A DNA stretch of 64,000 nucleotides, taken from positions 16,457 to 80,456 of the forward strand of contig OMXZ01000008.1 in assembly GCA_900315165.1 (NCBI GenBank), written 5' to 3'. Positions 25,604 through 33,267 of this stretch are shown here, piece after piece. The notes under the pieces were generated by a model. It was not told the origin of the DNA. It saw only the letters and a program-made list of their open reading frames with translations, and ran no database searches. Origin of the DNA: an uncultured Actinomycetes bacterium. Its GTDB lineage: Bacteria; Actinomycetota; Coriobacteriia; Coriobacteriales; Atopobiaceae. A program made the position numbers and the translations under genes. Within the stretch, counting starts at the first letter, position 1, and each line of letters begins with the position of its first letter.

Positions 25604-27019
25604 ATGTTTGTAGGAAGAGATAAAGAGCTGGTTGCGCTCGAGCAGCATTATGCGACCGGCCGGTTCGAAATGGCCGTGATTTACGGCAGACGGCGTGTCG
25701 GCAAGACGGCCCTCATCTCGGAGTTCGTCAAAGGCAAGCCGTGCCTCTTCTTCACAGCCCAAGAGAAGAGCAATGAGATAAACCTGCGCGGGTTCTCGGA
25801 GAAAGCCTTCGAATTCTTTAGCATGGGAGGGTCTCTGCCAAGTTTTGGTACATGGGAGAGCGCCCTTTCGTTCGTCGCAGAGCGCGCAAGGGAATACAGC
25901 TTGCCGTTCGTGTTCGTGTTTGATGAGTTCCCCTATGCGGCCAAGGCACACCCCGCGTTGCCCTCGGCATTCCAAATCGCGGTAGACCATGAGTTTTCCG
26001 GCATCGATATGACCATGATTTTGTGCGGGAGCAATCAAGGCTTCATGGAAAGCGAGGTGTTGGGCAGCAAGAGCCCCCTGTACGGAAGGCGCACCATGCA
26101 AATCAGGCTACGGCCGCTCGATTTCTTCGCCGCACTACCTCTGCTCGGAGGGTCGAGTGCTGAAGACAAGGTGCGTTTCTATGCGGCTTTTGGTGGCACA
26201 CCGTACTATCTCGAGCAGATCGATCGCGACGCGAACTTTGCGGAAAATGTAAGCCGCCTCTTCTTCAACCCCTATGGGCTCTTGTTCAGGGAACCGGAGA
26301 TGCTGCTACGGCAGGAGTTGCGCGAGACGGCGCTGTACAGCTCGATTCTCGATGCGGTAGCCGCGGGCGCGACTCAGCCGAAACTCATTGCGGAGCGGGC
26401 TGGTGTAGAACAGAATTCCATTGGGAAATATCTGACAACGCTATCGGGCCTGGGCCTTATACGTCGGGATGTGCCATTCGGCGAGAATCCCGACCGCTCC
26501 CGCAGTGGTATCTGGCATATAGACGATCCTTTTTTTGCCTATTGGTATCGGTTCGTCAGCCCTTATATCGACGCGATCGATCAGGGGGCGGGCAACGCCA
26601 TCGCGGGGCGAGCCGCCAGGCCGGAGATGCTCGAGACCTATGTCGGCGGGCAGTTCGAGAACATCTGCATGCAGTGGGTTTACCGGAAAAATGCCATGGG
26701 AGACCTGGGCTTTCTCGCTGCAAAATTTGGCAAATGGTGGGGAGGCGACCCAACTCTGCGTGAACAGGTCGACATCGATGTGGTTGCGTCGGACTCACAG
26801 GGGCATGACCTATTGGCCGGTGAATGCAACTGGCGTAACTCTTTCGACGAGACGGATGCGATTGAGACGCTTGAGCATAGGGCTGGAATTATCGCGAAGT
26901 CGGCGAGACGTCACTACGTGCTCTTCACAAAAAGGCCCGTGTCGGACGGGACGAGAAAGAAGGCCGCCGATAGAGGCGACCTTCAGATTGTTACCGCTGA
27001 TGATCTGACCGAACCCTAA
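25604..27019 (+). CDS. AAA ATPase with DUF234 C-terminal nuclease-like domain
   Basis: 471 residues from ATG 25604; AGGAG at good spacing favours it over ATG 25589. P-loop YGRRRVGKTALI near residue 28, Walker B-like FVFVFDEFPY, a sensor-like LCGSNQG, a winged-helix section (~265-310, QNSIGKYLTTLSGLGLI) and a C-terminal DUF234 region where VDIDVVA and LLAGECNW form a PD-(D/E)XK-like core. These archaeal-type ATPases are common in anaerobes, often near toxin or mobile genes; function unknown. The AT-rich leader suggests acquisition. Confidence 0.87.
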   Translation: MFVGRDKELVALEQHYATGRFEMAVIYGRRRVGKTALISEFVKGKPCLFFTAQEKSNEINLRGFSEKAFEFFSMGGSLPSFGTWESALSFVAERAREYSLPFVFVFDEFPYAAKAHPALPSAFQIAVDHEFSGIDMTMILCGSNQGFMESEVLGSKSPLYGRRTMQIRLRPLDFFAALPLLGGSSAEDKVRFYAAFGGTPYYLEQIDRDANFAENVSRLFFNPYGLLFREPEMLLRQELRETALYSSILDAVAAGATQPKLIAERAGVEQNSIGKYLTTLSGLGLIRRDVPFGENPDRSRSGIWHIDDPFFAYWYRFVSPYIDAIDQGAGNAIAGRAARPEMLETYVGGQFENICMQWVYRKNAMGDLGFLAAKFGKWWGGDPTLREQVDIDVVASDSQGHDLLAGECNWRNSFDETDAIETLEHRAGIIAKSARRHYVLFTKRPVSDGTRKKAADRGDLQIVTADDLTEP

Positions 27020-27025
27020 CACGGT

Positions 27026-27730
27026 CTAGAGGACGCCGAGGGCAACCTTCATCATGTCCTGGAAGGCCGTGCGGCGCTCCTCGGGCGTGGTCTCGGCATT
27101 GTCGACGAAGCTGTTGGACACCGTGAGGAGGCAGGCGGCCTGCTTGCCCAGGTGCTTGGCGTGGTGGAAGAGGGCGAAGCTCTCCATCTCCACGCAGCAG
27201 CAGCCACGCTCCATCGCGCCCGAGACGTAGTCGTCGGTATCGGCGTAATAGACGTCCGATGAGTGCAGACGCCCCTCGTAGAGCTTGATGCCCTGACGCT
27301 CGGCGCTGGCGCGCAGCTCGTCGTTGAGCTCGGCGGACGGCAGCTGGATGTCGTCGGGGTCGCCGGACTGGACGCGGGCGAAGCTTGAGTCGCTCCAGGC
27401 GCTGGTGGCCAGCACCGTGTCGTAGAGCGCGAGCTCGGGCAGGTAGGAGCCCGTGGTGCCGATGCGGATGATGCGGTCAACGTCATAGAACTTGTAGAGC
27501 TCGTAGGTGTAGATACCGAGGGAGGGCATGCCCATGCCGCTTGCCATCACGGTAACGGGCTTGCCGCCGTAGGTGCCCGTGTAGGCGCAGATGTCGCGGA
27601 TGTCGCTCACGAGCGCCGCGCTGTCGAGGAAGGTCTCGGCGATGAAACGGGCGCGCTGCGGGTCGCCCGGCATGAGGACGGTCTTGGCGATCTGGTCCTT
27701 TTGGGCTGCGTTGTGAGGGGTGGGGGGCAT
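27026..27730 (-). CDS. deoD: Purine-nucleoside phosphorylase, DeoD type
   Basis: 234 residues from ATG 27730 (AGGAAGAG upstream). Hexameric PNP family: VLMPGDPQRARFIAE phosphate/ribose site, GMGMPSLGIYTYEL, RIGTTGSYLPE and VEMESFALFHHA, whose Glu contacts ribose. Catalyses phosphorolysis of inosine, guanosine and adenosine. Last gene of the MtaD-AhcY-PNP run, where it would consume the nucleoside released by AhcY. A terminator-like hairpin just upstream implies partial uncoupling from ahcY. Confidence 0.92.
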   Translation of the reverse strand: MPPTPHNAAQKDQIAKTVLMPGDPQRARFIAETFLDSAALVSDIRDICAYTGTYGGKPVTVMASGMGMPSLGIYTYELYKFYDVDRIIRIGTTGSYLPELALYDTVLATSAWSDSSFARVQSGDPDDIQLPSAELNDELRASAERQGIKLYEGRLHSSDVYYADTDDYVSGAMERGCCCVEMESFALFHHAKHLGKQAACLLTVSNSFVDNAETTPEERRTAFQDMMKVALGVL

Positions 27731-27745
27731 GGTCTCTTCCTTTCT

Positions 27746-27776
27746 AAAAAACGCCACCGTCGCCGGGACGGTGGCG
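27746..27776 (-). terminator. Terminator/attenuator between ahcY and deoD
   Basis: CGCCACCGTC (27752-27761) pairs with GACGGTGGCG (27767-27776); read on the minus strand it is followed by a run of six T (27746-27751). The hairpin lies 16 bp before the deoD start. Confidence 0.8.
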
Positions 27777-27798
27777 TGTCCTGCGCGTTTGCGTGTCT

Positions 27799-29055
27799 TT
27801 AAGCCTCGGCGGAATTGAGGTAGCGCTCCTGCTCGGGGGTCAGTGTGTCGATGCCCTTGCCCATGAAGGCGAGCTTCTTTTTGGCCGTCTCCATATCGAC
27901 CTCCTCGGGCACGTCCATCAGCATCTCGGTGAACTGGCCCTGGTGCTCCACCAGGTACTTGGCCGAGAGCGCTTGGATGGCGAAGGACATGTCCATGATC
28001 TCGGCGGGGTGGCCGTCGCCGCAGGCCAGGTTGACCAGACGACCCTCGCCCAGCACGTAGATCCAGCGGCCGTTCTCCAGCTTGTAGCCCATGATGTTGT
28101 GGCGCATCTCGCGGCTCTCGACGGCCATCTCGCGCAGGCCCGCCATGTCGACCTCGCAGTCGAAGTGGCCGGCGTTGGCGCAGATGGCGCCGTCCTTCAT
28201 CACGAGGAAGTCCTCGTGGTCGATGACCTTGTTGCAGCCCGTGACGGTGACGAAGAAGTCGCCCACCTTGGCGGCCTCGTTCATGGGCATGACGTCGAAG
28301 CCGTCCATGACCGCCTCGATGGCCTTGACGGGGTTGATCTCGGTGACGATCACGCGGGCGCCCAGGCCCTTGGCGCGCATGGCGACGCCCTTGCCACACC
28401 AGCCGTAGCCGGCCACAACAACGATTTTGCCGGCGACCACGAGGTTGGTCGTGCGGTTGATGCCGTCCCAGACGGACTGGCCCGTGCCGTAGCGGTTGTC
28501 GAAGAAGTGCTTCATCATCGCGTTGTTCACGCGCACCATCGGGAACTTGAGCGTGCCCTCGCGGTTCATGGCCTCCAGGCGGATGATGCCCGTGGTGGTC
28601 TCCTCGCAGCCGCCGATGATATTGGGGATGAGCTCGGGATACTTGGTGTGGATGCGGTAGACGAGGTCGCCGCCGTCGTCGATCACGATGTTGGGGCCGG
28701 CTGAGAGCACGGCGTCGATGCAGCGGTCGTAGTCCTCGTCGGAGATGCCGTGCCAGGCGTGGACCTCGAGGCCCTCGTGCACGAGCGCCGCGGCCACGTC
28801 GTCCTGAGTGGAGAGCGGGTTGGAGCCCGTCACATACATGTCGGCCCCGCCGGCGGCAAGCACCAGGCACAGGTAGGCCGTCTTGGCCTCCAGATGGATG
28901 GAAAGCGTGACCTTCTTGCCCGCGAAGGGCTTGGTCTCGCTGAACTCCTTGTAAAGCATGCCGAGCAGGGGGCAGTTGCGGCGCACCCACTCGATCTTCT
29001 GCAGGCCGGACTCGTAGAGGCCGGGGTCCTTGATCTCACTGTTTTCTGCGGGCAT
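27799..29055 (-). CDS. ahcY: Adenosylhomocysteinase
   Basis: 418 residues. Converts S-adenosylhomocysteine to adenosine and homocysteine, or the inosyl analogue if SAH is first deaminated. Catalytic signatures are intact: SIHLEAKT (His), VIDDGGDL (Asp), CEETTTG (Glu), MMKHFFDNRYGTGQS (Lys, Asp-Asn), AGYGWCGKG NAD loop and ANAGHFDCEVD (His). This is the shorter bacterial/archaeal form, without the ~40-residue insertion of longer bacterial enzymes. Second in a minus-strand operon, 27 bp after mtaD; GGAAGG precedes the ATG. Confidence 0.96.
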   Translation of the reverse strand: MPAENSEIKDPGLYESGLQKIEWVRRNCPLLGMLYKEFSETKPFAGKKVTLSIHLEAKTAYLCLVLAAGGADMYVTGSNPLSTQDDVAAALVHEGLEVHAWHGISDEDYDRCIDAVLSAGPNIVIDDGGDLVYRIHTKYPELIPNIIGGCEETTTGIIRLEAMNREGTLKFPMVRVNNAMMKHFFDNRYGTGQSVWDGINRTTNLVVAGKIVVVAGYGWCGKGVAMRAKGLGARVIVTEINPVKAIEAVMDGFDVMPMNEAAKVGDFFVTVTGCNKVIDHEDFLVMKDGAICANAGHFDCEVDMAGLREMAVESREMRHNIMGYKLENGRWIYVLGEGRLVNLACGDGHPAEIMDMSFAIQALSAKYLVEHQGQFTEMLMDVPEEVDMETAKKKLAFMGKGIDTLTPEQERYLNSAEA

Positions 29056-29082
29056 GGATGCCTTCCTTTCCCGGGCACGGGC

Positions 29083-30366
29083 TTATGCGTCGAGACCCAG
29101 TCTATGACAAATGCGGCGGATTTCGGAGAAGACGCGTTCCTCGTCGATCGTGAGGAGCTCGCGGTGGTCCATGACGATTTTGCCGTCGATGATGACCGTC
29201 TCGACCTCGGAGCCGTTGGCGGAATAGGCGAGGGCTGCGATGAGGTTGTTGTTGGGCATCATCGAGGGGGTGTCCAGGTCGAGCAGGGCCATGTCGGCGA
29301 GACGTCCGACTTCGATGGCCCCGGTGTTCAGCCCTAGCGCACGGGCCCCGTTCGCGGTCGCCATGCGGAAGGTCTCGTCGGCGGAGATGCACTGCGAGGT
29401 GTCGTGCGTGCCCTTGTGGATGAGGGAGACGAGCTGCATCTCGCGGAACATGTTCTGGGCGTTGTTGGAGGCGGCGCCGTCCGTGCCGAGGCAGACATTG
29501 ACGCCGGCCGCCATGAGCTCGGGCACGGGGGCGAAGCCGTTGCCCAGCTTCATGTTGGACGCCGGGTTGGTCACGACGCTCACATGGTTGTCGGCCAGGA
29601 TCCTGATGTCGGACTCGCTCACGCGGATGCAGTGGGCGGCGACGGTGGGGGAGTCGAAGATACCCGCGTCGCGTACATACTCGACCGGGGTGCAGTGGTG
29701 GTCGCGCCACATGTTGTCGCTCTCGGCCTGGCCCTCGGCTATGTGGATATGGATGCCGAGGCCGCGCTCGCGGGCCACATCGGCGACCATGCGCAGGTAG
29801 TCGGGGCCGCAGCTGTAGGGGGCGTGCGGGTTGAGACGGAAGGACAGGCGGTCGCAGTCCGCGGAATCGGCCATCTCCTCGAGCGCCTCGGCGAGGCGGT
29901 AGTCCGACCGGTCGTAGGCGTCGCCCACGAGCCCGCGGCCGATCACGGCACGCATGCCGCTGTCGCGCACGGCGCGGCCGGTCTGGTGGATGTGCATCTG
30001 CTGGTCGTTGAAGCAGGTGGTGCCGGAGCGGATCATCTCGGCCTGGCCGAGCAGCGACGCCCAGTAGCAGTCCTCGGGCTCGAGCCGGTCCTCGATGGGC
30101 TGCACGGTGTTGAAGAGCCAGTCGGTGAAGCTGAGGTCGTCGGCGATGTTGCGCATCATGGACATGTAGGTGTGCGTGTGCGCGTTGATGAGGCCGGGGA
30201 TGGCGAGCCGGTCCGCGCCGTCGATCACCGTGTCGGCGACGAAGCCCGCCGGCGCCTCGTCGAGCGCCGTGATCTTCTTGCCCTCGATATAGATGTCGTG
30301 CCGCTCGACGGCGTCGGCGTCGCCCGCGGGGACGACCGCCAGAACGCCTTTGATCAGAATACCCAT
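29083..30366 (-). CDS. mtaD: 5'-methylthioadenosine/S-adenosylhomocysteine deaminase
   Basis: 427 residues from ATG 30366 (GGGAG upstream); the extension to 30417 lacks a site. Amidohydrolase motifs: NAHTHTYMSM (HxH), NPHAPYSCG, HIHIAEGQAE (His/Glu), AAHCIRVSESD and GTDGAASNN (Asp). Deaminates MTA, SAH or adenosine to inosyl products. First gene of the operon with ahcY and deoD, suggesting that SAH is deaminated and the AhcY and PNP steps then act on inosine derivatives, as proposed for some methanogens. That order is inference. Confidence 0.88.
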   Translation of the reverse strand: MGILIKGVLAVVPAGDADAVERHDIYIEGKKITALDEAPAGFVADTVIDGADRLAIPGLINAHTHTYMSMMRNIADDLSFTDWLFNTVQPIEDRLEPEDCYWASLLGQAEMIRSGTTCFNDQQMHIHQTGRAVRDSGMRAVIGRGLVGDAYDRSDYRLAEALEEMADSADCDRLSFRLNPHAPYSCGPDYLRMVADVARERGLGIHIHIAEGQAESDNMWRDHHCTPVEYVRDAGIFDSPTVAAHCIRVSESDIRILADNHVSVVTNPASNMKLGNGFAPVPELMAAGVNVCLGTDGAASNNAQNMFREMQLVSLIHKGTHDTSQCISADETFRMATANGARALGLNTGAIEVGRLADMALLDLDTPSMMPNNNLIAALAYSANGSEVETVIIDGKIVMDHRELLTIDEERVFSEIRRICHRLGLDA

Positions 30367-30462
30367 GGCTGCTCCCGTCATGGCGCCCGCAGGCGCCGTT
30401 GCTTTCGGTTTGTCCAATGTAACACTGCGGAAAAATGAGGAGGTTCGTGTCCGCCCCTCTTG

Positions 30463-30478
30463 CTACCATCGATGGTAG
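30463..30478. promoter_or_regulatory. Perfect 16-bp palindrome upstream of the amino-acid transporter operon
   Basis: CTACCATCGATGGTAG, self-complementary with no spacer, 51 bp before the binding-protein start. A second hairpin (CCGTGC/GCACGG, about 30484-30500) follows. Possible repressor site or leader structure. Confidence 0.4.
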
Positions 30479-30529
30479 GGGGTCCGTGCAGAAAGGCACG
30501 GCCGAAATACAAGAGGGGGAAGAGAAACT

Positions 30530-31438
30530 ATGGCAAATCTTGATCGTCGCAATTTCCTGAAGGGCGCTGGCGTTGCCGCGAGCGCTGCCGTGCTTGCGGG
30601 CTGCGGCTCCACCTCGGGGGCCGCTTCCGGCTCCGCTGCCGGGTCTGCGGCTGGCTCCGCTGCCGCCGCCGAGCCCGCGACCAGCGATGCCGCCAAGGTC
30701 ACCTTTGAGCCCGGCTACCTGACCGTCGCCACGGGCGACCCCGCCTGGGAGCCTTGGGTCAAGAACGACGACCCCGAGAGCGGCGAGGGCTTCGAGGCCG
30801 CCGTCATCTACGCGCTGGCCGACAAGCTGGAGTTCCCCAAGGACACCGTCAAGTGGGTCCGCACCACCTTTGATGAGGCCTATGCCCCCGGCGACAAGGA
30901 CTGGGACCTCAACATCCAGCAGGTCTCCATCACCGAGGAGCGCAAGCAGGCCGTCGACTTCTCGCCCGCTTACTATCGCCCGACCCAGTCTGTCATCGCC
31001 AAGAAGGACTCCGACTTCGCCTCCGCCAAGACGATCGCCGACCTCCAGGACGCCGTCTTCGCCGTCATGACCGGCACCACCGCTTATGACTTCGTCAAGA
31101 ACATCGTCTTCGGCGGCGACGACAGCAAGATCGAGCTTTACAACAACAACTCCGACGCCGTGGCCGCCCTTGACGCCAAGCAGGTCGACGTCCTCGTGAC
31201 CGACACGCCCCAGTGCGTCTACATGGTCCAGTCCGAGCAGGTCACCGACGGCGTCGTCGTCGGCCAGATCCCCGGCACCGAGGACCCCGACGGCCTCGGC
31301 ATCGTCCTGCCGCTGGGCTCCGAGCTCACCCCGTACGTCACCGACGCGATGAACGCGCTGCTCGACGACGGCACGATCGACGGCCTGGTTCAGGAGTGGC
31401 TCAAGGATTACGTCGAGGTCCCCGAGCTCACCGCCTAG
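30530..31438 (+). CDS. Polar amino-acid ABC transporter substrate-binding lipoprotein
   Basis: 302 residues. N-terminus has a twin-arginine-like motif (DRRNFLKG) running into a lipobox (VLAGC), so it is likely a lipid-anchored, possibly Tat-exported protein; a Ser/Ala/Gly linker follows (~27-50). The rest is the SBP_bac_3 fold (VKWVRTTFDEAYAPG, VSITEERKQAVDFS). Captures an amino acid outside the membrane for the permease and ATPase encoded next. The gene ends in a hairpin that should raise its level relative to the two downstream genes. Confidence 0.9.
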   Translation: MANLDRRNFLKGAGVAASAAVLAGCGSTSGAASGSAAGSAAGSAAAAEPATSDAAKVTFEPGYLTVATGDPAWEPWVKNDDPESGEGFEAAVIYALADKLEFPKDTVKWVRTTFDEAYAPGDKDWDLNIQQVSITEERKQAVDFSPAYYRPTQSVIAKKDSDFASAKTIADLQDAVFAVMTGTTAYDFVKNIVFGGDDSKIELYNNNSDAVAALDAKQVDVLVTDTPQCVYMVQSEQVTDGVVVGQIPGTEDPDGLGIVLPLGSELTPYVTDAMNALLDDGTIDGLVQEWLKDYVEVPELTA

Positions 31439-31452
31439 TACGTCTTGTGGAC

Positions 31453-31482
31453 GGGCGGGCGCCCCTGTGCGCCCGCCCTTTC
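31453..31482 (+). terminator. Intra-operon attenuating hairpin after the binding-protein gene
   Basis: GGGCGGGCGC (31453-31462) pairs with GCGCCCGCCC (31469-31478), followed by TTTCTC. It lies between binding-protein and permease genes; such hairpins reduce readthrough and stabilise the upstream transcript. Confidence 0.65.
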
Positions 31483-31542
31483 TCGGCACGTGAACGAGCT
31501 GCCGGCATGAGTGGCACAGCCCAGGAAAACGGGAGGATGCGC

Positions 31543-32400
31543 ATGTCAGAAACCACGGCCCCGGAGGTCAGCGAGGTCGAGCGGGAACGCGAGGAATACC
31601 GGCGCCGCCAGGAGCTCCGCGCCCATCTCACCAGCGTTGCGAGCGCCATCGCGTTCGTGCTGATCGTCGCCTTCATCCTGCATATCTCGCCGGGCTGGCC
31701 CCGCGTGAAGGAGTCCTTCTTCTCGCCCGAGTATTTCGTCCAGGCCTGGCCCAAGGTTGTCGACGGCCTCCTGCTCAACCTCAAGGTCTTGCTCGCGGCG
31801 CTTCCGCTCACCGCCCTTTTCGGCACGCTGCTCGCGCTCATTCGACTCACCAAGTCGCCCGTGATGTTCCCGCTGCGTGTGGCTGCGAGGCTCTACACGA
31901 CGATCATGCGCGGCATCCCGATGCTGGTGGTCCTGTACCTGATCGGTTTCGGCATTCCCGGCCTCGGGCTTTTCGGCCGTATCGACAAGGCCGTGCTCGG
32001 CACCATCGCCGTCGTGATGAGCTATTCCGCCTATATCGCCGAGGTCCTGCGCGCCGGCTTCGAAGACGTGCACCCCTCCCAGCGCGCCTCCGCCCGTTCG
32101 CTGGGGCTCACCTCCAGCCAGACCACCTGGCTGGTCATCATCCCGCAGGCGCTGCGCAAGATGGCGCCGGCCCTGATGAACGACTTCATCTCCATGCAGA
32201 AGGACGTGGGCATGATCTCGACCCTGGGCGCTGTCGACGCGGTCCGCGCCGCCCAGATCGTCGTCGCCAAGACCTACAACTTCACCCCGTATGTCGTCGC
32301 GAGCGTCCTCTTCATCATGCTCAGCGTCCCGTTCATCCTGATTAACGACCGCTATACCGCCAATCTGCGCCGTCGTGAGCAGACCGGCGGCATGGTGTAG
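31543..32400 (+). CDS. Polar amino-acid ABC transporter permease
   Basis: 285 residues from ATG 31543 (GGGAGG upstream; longer in-frame starts are poorer). A charged cytoplasmic N-terminus (~1-35) precedes a first helix (AIAFVLIVAFILHI) and then the HisM/GlnP-type permease domain (~75-270) with the EAA loop EVLRAGFEDVHPSQRASARSLGLT, which docks on the ATPase. Forms a homodimeric channel for amino-acid uptake. Its stop is 9 bp before the ATPase start. Confidence 0.92.
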   Translation: MSETTAPEVSEVEREREEYRRRQELRAHLTSVASAIAFVLIVAFILHISPGWPRVKESFFSPEYFVQAWPKVVDGLLLNLKVLLAALPLTALFGTLLALIRLTKSPVMFPLRVAARLYTTIMRGIPMLVVLYLIGFGIPGLGLFGRIDKAVLGTIAVVMSYSAYIAEVLRAGFEDVHPSQRASARSLGLTSSQTTWLVIIPQALRKMAPALMNDFISMQKDVGMISTLGAVDAVRAAQIVVAKTYNFTPYVVASVLFIMLSVPFILINDRYTANLRRREQTGGMV

Positions 32401-32409
32401 GAGGCGTCC

Positions 32410-33213
32410 ATGGCAGAGGAAACCAAGACGGTCACGCCGACGACAGCAGCCGAAGGCGCCGAGCGCAAGCTGGGCGAGCCCGTCCTGCGTATCGACAACG
32501 TCGTGAAGCGCTTCGGCGACAACACCGTGCTCGACCACATCAGCTTCGACGTGTGCAAACACGAGACGGTGGCCCTGCTGGGCCCCTCGGGCTCGGGCAA
32601 ATCGACCCTCATGAAATGCGTGAACCTGCTCGAGCAGGTCAACGACGGTCAGATCTGGCTGGGCGACACGGACATCACCGACCCGCGCATCGACGAGGAC
32701 AAGACCCGTGCCCGCATCGGCGTCGTCTTCCAGCAGTTCAACCTCTTCCCGCACATGACCGTGCTCAACAACGTGACCCTCGCGGCGCGCAAGGTCTTCG
32801 GCTGGGACCGCGACAAGGCCGAGGACAAAGCGATGGTCCTGCTCAAGCGCATCGGTATGGACCAGAAGGCTAAGGAATACCCCGATCGCCTGTCCGGTGG
32901 CCAGCAACAGCGCGTGGCCATCGCGCGCGCCCTGATGATGGAGCCCGAGCTGCTCCTGCTCGACGAGATCACCTCGGCCCTCGACCCGCTGCTCGTGGGC
33001 GAGGTCCTCGAGATGGTCGCCGAGCTCAAGGACCAGGGGGCGACGATTCTGATGGCGACGCACGAGATGGGCTTCGCCCACCGTGCGGCCGACCGCATCG
33101 TCCTGCTCCGCCGGGGCAAGATCGCCGAGAATGGCTCGCCGGCCGAGGTCATGGACAACCCGTCGGATCCCGAGACCCGAGCCTTCTTCCATTCCTACCG
33201 CGATTGGAACTGA
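32410..33213 (+). CDS. Polar amino-acid ABC transporter ATPase
   Basis: 267 residues. Walker A GPSGSGKST, Q loop VFQQFNLFPHMT, signature LSGGQQQRVAIAR, Walker B LLLLDEITSALDP and H-loop MATHEMGF are all intact, in the GlnQ/HisP subgroup. A ~28-residue N-terminal extension rich in Thr, Glu and Ala precedes the fold. Powers uptake with the permease and binding protein of the same operon. Confidence 0.95.
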   Translation: MAEETKTVTPTTAAEGAERKLGEPVLRIDNVVKRFGDNTVLDHISFDVCKHETVALLGPSGSGKSTLMKCVNLLEQVNDGQIWLGDTDITDPRIDEDKTRARIGVVFQQFNLFPHMTVLNNVTLAARKVFGWDRDKAEDKAMVLLKRIGMDQKAKEYPDRLSGGQQQRVAIARALMMEPELLLLDEITSALDPLLVGEVLEMVAELKDQGATILMATHEMGFAHRAADRIVLLRRGKIAENGSPAEVMDNPSDPETRAFFHSYRDWN

Positions 33214-33267
33214 GGCCAGGCCCAATCGTTTGACCGGATCCGGTATATCGGCGTGAATATCCCTCGC

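Noticed and set aside
24146..26101. 651-residue version of the prolyl aminopeptidase-like protein starting at 26101
   Set aside because: The extra N-terminus is antisense to the AAA ATPase gene; ATG 25513 has AGGAGAGG and matches the family start.
33233..33244. ACCGGATCCGGT palindrome between the ABC ATPase and GGDEF genes as a terminator
   Set aside because: Only six base pairs with no loop and no T run; kept as an unremarkable palindrome.
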